In this document: one piece after another, positions 19,029-26,504 of the stretch
Position numbering within the stretch: position 1 is the first letter of the stretch
How the letters are laid out: each line of letters starts with the position of its first letter
Source: Rouxiella silvae
GTDB taxonomy: Bacteria > Pseudomonadota > Gammaproteobacteria > Enterobacterales > Enterobacteriaceae
Assembly (NCBI RefSeq): GCF_002093625.1
Contig: NZ_MRWD01000024.1
Coordinates: forward strand, 1 to 64,000
Direction of reading: 5' to 3'
Length of the DNA stretch: 64,000 nt
The notes under the pieces: generated by a model
Database searches by the model: none
Told to the model about the DNA's origin: nothing
Seen by the model: only the letters and a program-made list of their open reading frames with translations
Position numbers and translations under genes: made by a program

Positions 19029-20151
19029 TTTTTGACTTCCCTTCATCTGTTAATAGCAGCTCACCGGCAACGATTGCCGCCAGCGGCACCAGAATGCGGT
19101 CACCCTCGACCGTCAGACCTTCCGAATCGATAAACACCTGCGGCGCATGTTCAATATCAAATAGGGTTAAATCGGCATCACAGCCCAGGTCAAGACGCCC
19201 CTTGGACGGCAAGCGCAGCGCATCGGCGGCGTGACGCGTGACGCAGTCGATCACCTGAGGCAGCGAAAGGCCCACGCTAAAGAATTTGGACATCACCGTC
19301 GCCAAGCTGTGCACCGGTCCAGCCAGTCGATTGCGGCAATAAATATCGGAGCTGATGGTGTGCGGAATGATGCCCTGTTTAATCGCGACTTCAGCCACGG
19401 CGAAGCTAAAGCTGGCCGAGCCGTGCCCAACGTCAAGCAGCACACCGCGCTCGAGCGCGCGTTTTATTGCCTCACGCAGCTGCCCTTCAGGGGTTAGGAT
19501 GCGGTTAGGCTTGCCGTTATAGCAGTGGGTGATAATGTCGCCGGACTCGAGCACGTCGGCAATTTCATCGAGATTGGGTGGATTATTACCAATGTGCACC
19601 ATCAGCGGCAGACCGCCGTTTTCCTGCTGCATCTCTTTGGCAATAAACAGCGGTTTGATGCCGTTTTTACCGACCACGCTGCTGCTCATGCGTGCTTTAA
19701 GACCGATGATAAAGTCAGGATTATTCGCCATCGCCTGACGCACGCCGACTTTATCTATCTGACTCATGTCCGCCAGTTCGTTTTGCGTCACGATACCGGT
19801 GCGGGCAATGTTCAAAAAAGCGAAGACGTTGGTTTTGGCATCACGGGTGATTTGATAGAAATCATCGACGTCGTTGGCGCCGGTGCTGCCAGCGTCAATC
19901 ACCGTCGTCACCCCGCTGCCAACGCCCACCAGGTCAGGCTCGTCGTAATAGATTGGTGATTTTGCATAGCAGTGAACGTGAGAGTCGATCCAGCCTGCGC
20001 TGACCCAATATTGGCCCTTGAGATCAAGCGTTCGGGTGGCGGTCGCCTCTGCGGCAAGCTGACCTACTGCGGCCAGCTTGCCGTCCAGAATGGCGATATC
20101 AGTCAGGCTGCCGTCTGCATTTTTTGCCTGTCTGAGGATCAAATCATACAT
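19012..20151 (-). CDS. amidohydrolase/deacetylase-family metallohydrolase
   Basis: A 379-residue amidohydrolase-superfamily enzyme (the COG3964 group, often mislabelled dihydroorotase). The metal site is complete: HVH (His58, His60), a lysine that is carbamylated in relatives (Lys152 in GLKAR), His186 (MVHIGN), His209 (THCYNG) and Asp269 (ISSDIYC). It is cytoplasmic. In this operon an N-deacetylase acting before DgaE would make sense, for instance on an N-acyl amino-sugar acid or its phosphate; this is inference. Characterised relatives hydrolyse other acyl compounds. It lies 39 bp after the DUF4310 gene and overlaps the dgaE-like gene. Confidence 0.85.
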   Translation of the reverse strand: MYDLILRQAKNADGSLTDIAILDGKLAAVGQLAAEATATRTLDLKGQYWVSAGWIDSHVHCYAKSPIYYDEPDLVGVGSGVTTVIDAGSTGANDVDDFYQITRDAKTNVFAFLNIARTGIVTQNELADMSQIDKVGVRQAMANNPDFIIGLKARMSSSVVGKNGIKPLFIAKEMQQENGGLPLMVHIGNNPPNLDEIADVLESGDIITHCYNGKPNRILTPEGQLREAIKRALERGVLLDVGHGSASFSFAVAEVAIKQGIIPHTISSDIYCRNRLAGPVHSLATVMSKFFSVGLSLPQVIDCVTRHAADALRLPSKGRLDLGCDADLTLFDIEHAPQVFIDSEGLTVEGDRILVPLAAIVAGELLLTDEGKSKNVFNL

Positions 20152-20190
20152 ACGACATGTCTCCTTAAACTCTCTATCGATAACAATCTG

Positions 20191-20838
20191 TTATAGCGAA
20201 ATCGGGAAGATAGCACCGAGGATCATCGCGCCAAGAATAGCGCCACCGGTCAGCGGTTTTTTCCAGATGTAAAACACCAACGCGCCAAGCAACGAACCCA
20301 GACCAATCGGAATAGATGCCGCCATGGCAGAAAGAATAATCAAAGGTCCGAGGAAGCGGCCTGTCGCGTTACCCGCGCCCATCATGACGTCGGCACCGTA
20401 GGTAGAGTTACCCTGATTGATGGTAAATTTACGAGCCAGAACAATGATGTAACCTACTGCCAACCCTAATACCAAGCCCGTCACCAGGGAGGCCGCGAAG
20501 TTAGCGACTGGGAAAACGATGCCCGCACCAAGCAGCAGCGCAGGTACGCCGAGGCCAATACCGGTCTGAATGGCGCCACCGATATCAAGAATACCGACCA
20601 GTGAACCTTCAATGATGCGCGCAAACAGGAAGCTGGCACCGAAGGCAGCTACCGCGCCATAAACGCCAGTGTCCATTCCCGAACGCAGCATCGAAACAAA
20701 TGCCACTTCGTTGAATGCACCAATGCCGTACAAGTAGTACATGTGCGTACCGGCAAACACACCGGCAGAGAGTAATCCGACAAAGATCGGGAACGACCAT
20801 TCGGCGTACCAGAAACCACTTTTGGCTTGTTCTTCCAT
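20191..20838 (-). CDS. DUF4310-family membrane protein
   Basis: A 215-residue polytopic membrane protein; hydrophobic stretches suggest five or six helices (for example FPIFVGLLSAGVFAG, LVTGLVLGLAVGYIIVLA, FLGPLIILSAMAASIPIG), with many Gly and Ala. Function is not established. The ATG at 20838 is 8 nt after AAGGGGA; the ATG at 20844 lies too close to it. It follows the DUF4311 gene by 12 bp and is probably its partner subunit, in the way EIID follows EIIC in mannose-type PTS operons. No similarity to EIID was evident by eye. Confidence 0.85.
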   Translation of the reverse strand: MEEQAKSGFWYAEWSFPIFVGLLSAGVFAGTHMYYLYGIGAFNEVAFVSMLRSGMDTGVYGAVAAFGASFLFARIIEGSLVGILDIGGAIQTGIGLGVPALLLGAGIVFPVANFAASLVTGLVLGLAVGYIIVLARKFTINQGNSTYGADVMMGAGNATGRFLGPLIILSAMAASIPIGLGSLLGALVFYIWKKPLTGGAILGAMILGAIFPISL

Positions 20839-20850
20839 TTTCATGTCCCC

Positions 20851-21627
20851 TTATTTGCCACTGAGTGAGTTGTGGATGCCGTTCAGCCACGTTGGGACGT
20901 CAAGCATGAAAGACTGCAACAGTTTCACGTCAAATCCACGGAAGAAGCCGCTCAGCACGAACAGAGCAATAATCGCGCCCATCATCACTTTAGTGACGTG
21001 GTTCCAACCGCCCTCTTCAACGCCTTTGCCGATCAGAATACCCAGCACCAGACCCGGTACGGCGTTGCCCATAATCATCTGCGCCAGACCTCCAAAAATG
21101 GTGCCCCAGAAGCCTGAACGACGACCGGCATCAATCGCCGCCAGCCAGAAGATAACCGGCATCACAGTGTTGACCAGCATGTTGGCAGCAGGTACCAGCA
21201 CTTTGATTGCCGTGACCTGTAGAGCAGGCGGCACCGCAGAGGCGGTAGTGTTCAGGAAGGCAACGACAATCATGCCGATGATGCCGCCAGCAATCGCCAT
21301 TTTGCGTGGATCGTGCAGGGTTTCTGCCACGTTGCGATTCTTCATCATCAACACGGCGGCGGCCCAGTTAGGAATAATGCGGTGGTCGACATCCTGAGTG
21401 AAGGAGCCTGCCGCCACGGATGACGCCCAGGCGTTGAAGAAAAAGCCCAGTCCGAAAGAGAAGTGTGAAGCCGGATCGCCTTCGCAAGAATTTAGCTCGC
21501 CCAGCGTACGAAAAGCCCCCATCCCCTGTACGGTGGGTGCGTGGAACATACGTGCAGCGCCTGCACCTACGCCAACGCCCACCAATCCGCCGATAATAAG
21601 CGACTTGAATAAGATAATTAAAAACAT
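20851..21627 (-). CDS. DUF4311-family membrane protein
   Basis: A 258-residue integral membrane protein of unknown function. It opens with a Gly-rich helix (FLIILFKSLIIGGLVGVGVG) and has several further hydrophobic segments (AAIGGIIGMIVVAFLN region, MGAIIALFVLSGFFRGF). Its size is like a mannose-family EIIC. A clear AAGGATAACCTG precedes the ATG. It lies 79 bp after the DUF4312 gene; that gap holds no gene. I take it as one half of a membrane transporter with DUF4310. Confidence 0.85.
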   Translation of the reverse strand: MFLIILFKSLIIGGLVGVGVGAGAARMFHAPTVQGMGAFRTLGELNSCEGDPASHFSFGLGFFFNAWASSVAAGSFTQDVDHRIIPNWAAAVLMMKNRNVAETLHDPRKMAIAGGIIGMIVVAFLNTTASAVPPALQVTAIKVLVPAANMLVNTVMPVIFWLAAIDAGRRSGFWGTIFGGLAQMIMGNAVPGLVLGILIGKGVEEGGWNHVTKVMMGAIIALFVLSGFFRGFDVKLLQSFMLDVPTWLNGIHNSLSGK

Positions 21628-21706
21628 CAGGTTATCCTTGTGATTTTATATACTCGGCAAGAAAAGCTGCGCACCCTGCGGCGACAGCTCTCCCTGTGGC
21701 GAATAT

Positions 21707-22003
21707 TTATTTCTTGGTGAATATGACCTGTTCGGTATTAATCACGGTCATATTGACGGTGATGTCTAACGCGACGTAATAACTCTTCCTTTCCCTGGCC
21801 AGAAAGAAGAACAAAAATTTCTCTCTGGTAACCTTCTCTTCTGCTGTAATGACCTTGACGTCCTGCGGTTCAATGCGCAGCAAAATATTATCAGTAGATT
21901 TAAGAACGGTTCTTTGGACCTGGCTAAGCGCCGAGGAAAAAGCCGCGGCTTTTGTCTCGCCTTTTCCCTCAACCTTGACCGTGGTCGTCAAATTCTGCTT
22001 CAT
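21707..22003 (-). CDS. DUF4312-family small protein
   Basis: A 98-residue soluble protein with no signal peptide or membrane helix. The N-terminal half (TTTVKVEGKGETKAAAFSSA) looks like an alpha/beta oligomerisation or ligand domain and the C-terminal half is basic then hydrophobic (REKFLFFFLARERK, YYVALDITVNMTVI). Function is unknown. Its ATG shares one base with the TAA of the SFCGS gene (TAATG), so the two are translated together and probably bind each other. Confidence 0.85.
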   Translation of the reverse strand: MKQNLTTTVKVEGKGETKAAAFSSALSQVQRTVLKSTDNILLRIEPQDVKVITAEEKVTREKFLFFFLARERKSYYVALDITVNMTVINTEQVIFTKK

Positions 22004-22368
22004 TACGGCTGGCCATTTTTCTTGATATAAGTTTCAACCAATTTTTGACCCAGTTCTTCTTTGTCCATAAAGCCAAAGCCCAGTACGGTACAACCTTCGT
22101 TAATTGCCGTTACGCCTTCATCAACAGAACGCATACCGTGTTTGGCTTTGTATTTATATTTATTCTGAGCAGTGATTGCACCTGCACCGCCGCTGCCACA
22201 GAAGGAGATACCAAAGGTTGCGCCTTCTGCATTCATCACGTCGCCCAGTTTCATGTCGGCCGCAACACCAGGAATAACAATGGCTTTACCGCCCGCTGCT
22301 TCTACGCCTGCTGCAACTTTCTGGCCTTTACCTAAGCGGTCGCCGATAACTACGATGACTTGTCCCAT
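22003..22368 (-). CDS. SFCGS-type glycine-rich family protein
   Basis: A 121-residue soluble protein named for its motif GISFCGSGGAGAI; the single conserved-looking cysteine is Cys57. The N-terminal VIVVIGDRLGKGQK and alternating strand/helix pattern suggest a Rossmann-like fold. A Cys-Gly-x-Gly loop resembles the phospho-cysteine loop of some PTS EIIB proteins, though there the Cys is close to the N-terminus; this likeness is speculative. ATG 22368 has GGAGAG upstream. It is followed by DUF4312 with a 1-nt overlap and is 78 bp after the small PRD gene. Confidence 0.85.
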   Translation of the reverse strand: MGQVIVVIGDRLGKGQKVAAGVEAAGGKAIVIPGVAADMKLGDVMNAEGATFGISFCGSGGAGAITAQNKYKYKAKHGMRSVDEGVTAINEGCTVLGFGFMDKEELGQKLVETYIKKNGQP

Positions 22369-22446
22369 ATTTAAACTCTCCAGATAAGTTGTTTATGACG
22401 TTAAAAATACGACGTTATGAATAAATAGATTTAAAAATCTTCACGA

Positions 22447-22767
22447 TTAGTGGTTATTATCTTTCGCCACTTCGAAATGTACCGAGAGTAAATAGGCTTC
22501 CTCGATCGGCAAGTTATCCAGCATCTCGACAACCTTTTCCGCCATTGTCATCGACTCTGCCGATATTTCATCAAACAGTTCTTTTTCAACTTCCGGCAAT
22601 GGCTCGCCGGTAATAGAGCGCAACACCATGGCTTTAACGTGAGAAGTTAACATCTGTTGCTGAACGTCGTTGGTAAATATATTTTCAGCGTTCAACATCT
22701 TTTGAATATCAGCCAATAACTGTTCGGTTCTTTCTGGCGCATCTTTTAATTCAAGTGCATTCTTCAT
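22447..22767 (-). CDS. stand-alone PRD-domain protein, first gene of the operon
   Basis: A small, mostly helical protein made of one PTS regulation domain (VQQQMLTSHVKAMVLRS, EEAYLLSVHFEVA), with His residues at the two positions where PRDs are phosphorylated. It has no DNA- or RNA-binding part, so it may be a decoy or sensor for PTS phosphorylation; E. coli YhfY is a similar orphan PRD. The start is unclear: ATG 22767 gives 106 residues beginning MKNALELKD, while a TTG at 22818 would add 17. Neither has a strong ribosome site. I favour the ATG. Confidence 0.75.
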   Translation of the reverse strand: MKNALELKDAPERTEQLLADIQKMLNAENIFTNDVQQQMLTSHVKAMVLRSITGEPLPEVEKELFDEISAESMTMAEKVVEMLDNLPIEEAYLLSVHFEVAKDNNH

Positions 22768-22874
22768 AACAATCTGCTCTGCCCCTTTTACAGATGCGAT
22801 CCCATTATTTACTGGCAACCACTTTCATCTGTTCTTACCCTACTCGCATGACGAATTAGTGTGTAGACGGTTTT

Positions 22875-22894
22875 TTTCCAGTTCAAACTGGAAA
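22875..22894. promoter_or_regulatory. 20-bp inverted repeat, candidate operator
   Basis: TTTCCAGTT (22875-22883) and AACTGGAAA (22886-22894) are perfect 9-bp arms with a 2-bp centre. It lies about 107 bp upstream of the first operon gene and next to a weak -35-like TTGAAC on the minus strand. The symmetry suits a dimeric regulator, most simply the PRD regulator encoded at the operon end. Confidence 0.5.
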
Positions 22895-23005
22895 TGGCGA
22901 GCACTGAGCAGATCCATTTCTCAAAAATGCAATTGGAAGGCACATACCGCGCGTCGATTAAGATTTAGCAGTGGAAATGACTGAGAAATGCGGGGAGGTC
23001 AATGT

Positions 23006-23037
23006 CCCTTCCCCATTCATTTTTAAACGGGGAAGGG
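23006..23037 (-). terminator. stem-loop after cybC
   Basis: CCCTTCCCC (23006-23014) and GGGGAAGGG (23029-23037) form a 9-bp GC-rich stem 14 bp beyond the cybC stop. There is no clear T run after it on the minus strand, so it may terminate weakly or protect the mRNA end. Confidence 0.5.
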
Positions 23038-23051
23038 TATAGAAACGGGGA

Positions 23052-23438
23052 CTATCTGAATTTCTTATGATTTTCGTTACGAGTTTCTTTAAAGCCTTCG
23101 GCCTCTTTCTTCGCATCGGCCATTTTATCGGCTTTTGCCAACTCAGAGGCTTTATCGATCTGACCAATCAGCGTATCTAGACCTTTGTGATAATCCTGAA
23201 TCTCAGGGCTATTATCAGGCTTGGAGTCGAATTTAGGCGGTTTGGATTTTTTGGCATCCTGCGCAGCAGCCTTCATTTTTTCCAAACCGGACAGGAAGTC
23301 AGCCTTGCTGTCAGTCTTCAAAATCTTGCCGTAGTTATCGGCAATCGTGTCCATATCTGTTTCTAAATCGGCCGCCATTGACTGGATACTCCAGCCCAGC
23401 AGGGCAACCGTCGCTAATGCAATAACATGTTTACGCAT
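23052..23438 (-). CDS. cybC: soluble cytochrome b562
   Basis: A periplasmic four-helix-bundle haem protein. The 128-residue precursor has a signal peptide ending at SMAA-type AlaAlaAsp (cleavage after residue 22), giving a 106-residue mature form, the same length as the E. coli protein. The haem ligands fall exactly where expected, mature Met7 (ADLETDM) and His102 (RNENHKKFR); there is no CxxCH, so haem b is held non-covalently. ATG 23438 follows GGAAGG; the long upstream extension has no support. It lies downstream of pmbA, as in other enterobacteria. In E. coli K-12 cybC is a damaged gene, here it is whole. The electron-transfer partner is unknown. Confidence 0.95.
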   Translation of the reverse strand: MRKHVIALATVALLGWSIQSMAADLETDMDTIADNYGKILKTDSKADFLSGLEKMKAAAQDAKKSKPPKFDSKPDNSPEIQDYHKGLDTLIGQIDKASELAKADKMADAKKEAEGFKETRNENHKKFR

Positions 23439-23587
23439 GCTTACCTTCCATTTATTTTTTGATTTATTAGAAATAACGACATTGTTTATGGGACTATTGC
23501 TGCCATTAACATAAGTGCAACACCAGGCAATTGGCACCCCTTTTTTGTAAAGAATGTTAAGCGACAGAGTGTTGAGCAGCAGAAAGG

Positions 23588-23610
23588 CAGCGACGGCGGG
23601 CCCGTCGCTG
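23588..23610 (-). terminator. stem-loop between pmbA and cybC
   Basis: CAGCGACGG (23588-23596) pairs with CCGTCGCTG (23602-23610), a GC-rich 9-bp stem with a 5-nt loop, followed on the minus strand by CCTTTCT. It begins 20 bp after the pmbA stop and probably ends or attenuates the pmbA message. Confidence 0.6.
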
Positions 23611-23629
23611 TTATAGAAGAGGTTACGGT

Positions 23630-24970
23630 TTATTCGCCGGCGATTTTCATCTCTGGCAGGATAATGGAGCCACACTGAATATTGCTGCGCGTTTCAATGT
23701 CGCTGCCAATGCTAACCATGTTGCGCAGCATATCTTTCAGGTTACCGGCGATGGTTATTTCGCTAACCGGATACTGAATTTCACCGTTTTCGACCCAGAA
23801 ACCGGCCGCACCGCGTGAGTAATCGCCGGTGATGCCGCTCACTGCCTGCCCCATCAACTCAGTCACCAGCAGGCCTTTGCCCAACTTACGCAGCATCGCG
23901 TTAAAATCGTCACCTTGACCCGCAATGCGCCAGTTGTGAATGCCGCCCGCATGGCCGGTGGTTTGCAGTCCGAGTTTGCGAGCGGAGTAGCAGGTCATTA
24001 GCCAAGTTTGCAGTACGCCCTCTTTCACAATATCGCGGCGCTGGGTGCGAACGCCCTCGCTGTCGAATGGCGTTGACGCCATGCCCTTCAGCAAATGCGG
24101 ATGTTCTTCAACGGTAACCCACTCAGGAAGAATCTGTTTACCCAGACTGTCGAGCAGGAAAGAAGATTTTCTATAGATGCTGCCACCGCTAATTGCCCCG
24201 ACTAAATGCCCAAACAGGCCGGTTGCGACTTCGGCAGCAAACATTACTGGCGCTTTCATGGTCGGCAGTTTGCGTGGAGAAAGGCGTGACAGCGTACGGC
24301 GAGCGCACTCTGCACCTACCCATTCAGGGCTTTTCAGTTCGTCCATTGAACGGGCAATGGTATAGGCATAATCGCGCTCCATATCACCCGCCGCTTCGGC
24401 AATGACTGATGCAGAGAGGGAGTGACGGGTCGAACAATAGCTTTTCAACATGCCGTGGCTGTTGCCGAACACGCGAATTCCGTAATGGCTGTTGAAGCTG
24501 CCACCTTCGGTATTGGTAATGCGTTTATCCACGGCCAGCGCGGCTTGCTCGGCGCGCGCTGCAAGCTCTATTCCACGATCGGCGTCGAGTTCGGTTGGGT
24601 GAAATAGGTCGAGATCCGGGGCGTCAAAGGCCAGCATCTGCTCATCGGCTACGCCCGCGAAAGGATCTGGCGAGGTGTAGCGCGCGATGTCCAACGCCGC
24701 CTGCACGGTGCGAGCAATCGCGTCCGGGCTGAGATCGGTAGAGGACGCGCTGCCTTTACGTTGTTGATAGTAAACGGTAATACCGAGTGCGCCGTCGCTG
24801 TTAAACTCAACATTTTCAACTTCACCAAAGCGGGTGCTAATCCCAATACCGGTTGTTTTGCTGACTGCCACTTCCGCGCCGTCAGAACCAGCTTTCGCTA
24901 ACTCCAGAGCCTGCGCCACGGCCTGTTCCAGCGTTTTACGTTGCTCAGCCACTTGAGTGGTTACGTTCAT
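23630..24970 (-). CDS. pmbA: metalloprotease subunit PmbA (TldE)
   Basis: PmbA/TldE forms with TldD a heterodimeric protease that matures microcin B17-type peptides and degrades CcdA and other unfolded peptides. The 446-residue PmbA lacks the HExxxH zinc motif, which the TldD partner supplies. Family features include the C-terminal [18 protein letters not shown] near residue 385. tldD is in this same window at 32627-34072. ATG 24970 matches E. coli. darP is divergent, 161 bp away. Confidence 0.96.
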   Translation of the reverse strand: MNVTTQVAEQRKTLEQAVAQALELAKAGSDGAEVAVSKTTGIGISTRFGEVENVEFNSDGALGITVYYQQRKGSASSTDLSPDAIARTVQAALDIARYTSPDPFAGVADEQMLAFDAPDLDLFHPTELDADRGIELAARAEQAALAVDKRITNTEGGSFNSHYGIRVFGNSHGMLKSYCSTRHSLSASVIAEAAGDMERDYAYTIARSMDELKSPEWVGAECARRTLSRLSPRKLPTMKAPVMFAAEVATGLFGHLVGAISGGSIYRKSSFLLDSLGKQILPEWVTVEEHPHLLKGMASTPFDSEGVRTQRRDIVKEGVLQTWLMTCYSARKLGLQTTGHAGGIHNWRIAGQGDDFNAMLRKLGKGLLVTELMGQAVSGITGDYSRGAAGFWVENGEIQYPVSEITIAGNLKDMLRNMVSIGSDIETRSNIQCGSIILPEMKIAGE

Positions 24971-25131
24971 CAGCCCGCCCTTCTTTAAAATAAGGTGTTA
25001 AGTAAAAAGTTGCAGATAATTACTTTCAGATTCTTCAGAGTCTAACAGAGACTTAGCACAATTTCGCATTCCGTCTGGGTCTTTTGGTGCCAACCGTGCG
25101 ATAATGCGCCCAAGAATTTTAAGGATCCATA

Positions 25132-25680
25132 ATGACTAAGAAAATAGAAGACTGGCTCGACGATGTTCCTGAAGAGAACAACGAAGAAGATGAAGAGATC
25201 ATCTGGGTCAGCAAGAGTGAAATCAAACGTGATGCAGAAGCACTGAAAGATCTCGGTGCCGAGATGGTTGATCTGGGAAATAACTCCCTCGACAAGATCC
25301 CGCTCGATGAAGACTTGCGTGCTGCCATTAATCTCGCGCAGAAAATCAAGAAGGAAGGCCGCCGTCGCCAGATGCAGCTTATTGGTAAAATGCTGCGTTC
25401 ACGCGACATTGAACCCATTCAGACTGCACTCGACAAACTGAAGAATCGCCATAACCAACAGGTTTCACTGTTCCACAAGCTTGAGGTTCTTCGCGACCGT
25501 CTGGTTGAAGAAGGTGATGACGCGGTGCCAGCGGTATTAGAACTTTATCCGCAGGCCGACCGTCAGCAGCTGCGTGCGCTGGTGCGTAACGCGCAGAAAG
25601 AAAAGGCGACAAACAAGCCACCAAAGGCTTATCGCCAGATTTTCCAGTACCTCCGCGAACTGGCCGAAGCTAAACAATAA
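25132..25680 (+). CDS. darP: ribosome biogenesis factor DarP (YjgA)
   Basis: A 182-residue, highly charged helical protein of the YjgA family, which associates with late 50S precursors and helps mature the peptidyl-transferase centre. It has an acidic N-terminus ([13 protein letters not shown]) and basic helices ([13 protein letters not shown]). ATG 25132 has AAGGAT upstream. It is divergent from pmbA, the conserved pairing in enterobacteria. Confidence 0.95.
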   Translation: MTKKIEDWLDDVPEENNEEDEEIIWVSKSEIKRDAEALKDLGAEMVDLGNNSLDKIPLDEDLRAAINLAQKIKKEGRRRQMQLIGKMLRSRDIEPIQTALDKLKNRHNQQVSLFHKLEVLRDRLVEEGDDAVPAVLELYPQADRQQLRALVRNAQKEKATNKPPKAYRQIFQYLRELAEAKQ

Positions 25681-25682
25681 CC

Positions 25683-25721
25683 GTTGTTCTTGACGCTGTA
25701 TCTTACTACAGCGTCAACAAC
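25683..25721. terminator. long stem-loop between convergent darP and the barstar gene
   Basis: GTTGTT and TTGACGCTGTA (25683-25700) pair with TACAGCGTCAA and CAAC (25707-25721), broken only by one bulged C, with a short TCTTAC loop. No strong T run follows; it could serve both convergent genes. Confidence 0.55.
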
Positions 25722-25733
25722 GTGGTTCTTATG

Positions 25734-26021
25734 CTAAGCATTAGGCTTGGCTTTATCGAATACGTTAAACCGCAGCGCCCCCTCCAGCTCTTCTTCCGCC
25801 TCTTCGAACAGCAGTACCAACGCGCCAAAGCGTCTTTTTCGTCCGGCATTCAGGTTGATAAAATCAATTTCTACCGGCAGCGCAATACCACCGGTGACTT
25901 CATCCCACAGCGCATCCAGATTCGCGCCAAATTGTTCGTTGAGCGTAAATTGACGGGCAAAATCGGCATAAAAAGCCGCCAGGTCCGGGATATGATTAAA
26001 ATCGAAGACCACTTTTTTCAT
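25734..26021 (-). CDS. yhcO: barstar-family RNase inhibitor
   Basis: A 95-residue barstar-fold protein. Barstar blocks barnase by laying acidic residues into the active site; the acidic helix segment NLDALWDEVTG (about residues 33-43) matches the binding helix of barstar. E. coli YhcO is the recognised relative and also lies next to aaeB. The start codon has GGAG six bases upstream inside the end of the RNase gene, 3 bp away, so the antidote is probably translated by coupling to the toxin gene. It should protect the cytoplasm against RNase that fails to be exported. Confidence 0.9.
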   Translation of the reverse strand: MKKVVFDFNHIPDLAAFYADFARQFTLNEQFGANLDALWDEVTGGIALPVEIDFINLNAGRKRRFGALVLLFEEAEEELEGALRFNVFDKAKPNA

Positions 26022-26024
26022 TTT

Positions 26025-26471
26025 TTACTCCACCCGAACAACATTCTTGTAGTGATTACGGCTGACATAGATAAGGCCATCATTGGCGAACAGCACGCGA
26101 TCGGCACCGCGACGTCCGCAGTGGTAGTTAATATCGGCCTCACGCCACACACGACCCGGCGCAGAGGGCAAGCTCTGCTCACGGTTGGAGAAACGGTCTC
26201 CGCCAATCGCTTTGCCTGGCAGCACCTGGCAAAGATTTCCGGCGCGAGCATCCCAACCGGCATCGCGCGCCTGTCTTTTAGTGACATAAAAATCAGGCAG
26301 GCGGTGATTCTGTCGCAGGTAACTGACCACATTATTTTCCGCCGTTAATGACTCAATATTCCCCTGCGCAGGGTGGAAAAAACTCATCTTCGCCACCGAA
26401 CTGCCGCTGAGCATCAACAACAGTGCCGCCGCTAGCAAATTAATCCCGCTCCACCTCTTTACTGCTCTCAT
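26025..26471 (-). CDS. secreted barnase-like ribonuclease
   Basis: A 148-residue N1/T1-type RNase with a signal peptide (hydrophobic 10-27, SSVA). All five barnase catalytic residues are present with exact spacing: Lys65 (barnase Lys27), Glu111 in WREADIN (Glu73), Arg121 (Arg83), Arg125 (Arg87) and His140 in RNHY (His102). The conserved GNLCQVLPGKAIGGD and FSNRE are also kept. It should be an active guanyl-preferring endoribonuclease once exported. ATG 26471 follows AGGTGACA; the GTG six bases upstream is less likely. The barstar gene follows after 3 bp. Role may be nutritional or competitive; no dedicated secretion genes are nearby. Confidence 0.9.
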   Translation of the reverse strand: MRAVKRWSGINLLAAALLLMLSGSSVAKMSFFHPAQGNIESLTAENNVVSYLRQNHRLPDFYVTKRQARDAGWDARAGNLCQVLPGKAIGGDRFSNREQSLPSAPGRVWREADINYHCGRRGADRVLFANDGLIYVSRNHYKNVVRVE

Positions 26472-26504
26472 TGTCACCTACTTTTAGAATAGACAGATTT
26501 CAGC

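Noticed and set aside
22925-22950. sigma-54-like sequence near TTGGAAGGCAC upstream of the PRD operon
   Set aside because: GG and GC are not 10 bp apart on either strand, so it does not fit a -24/-12 promoter; the operon regulator is also of the BglG type, not the AAA+ LevR type.
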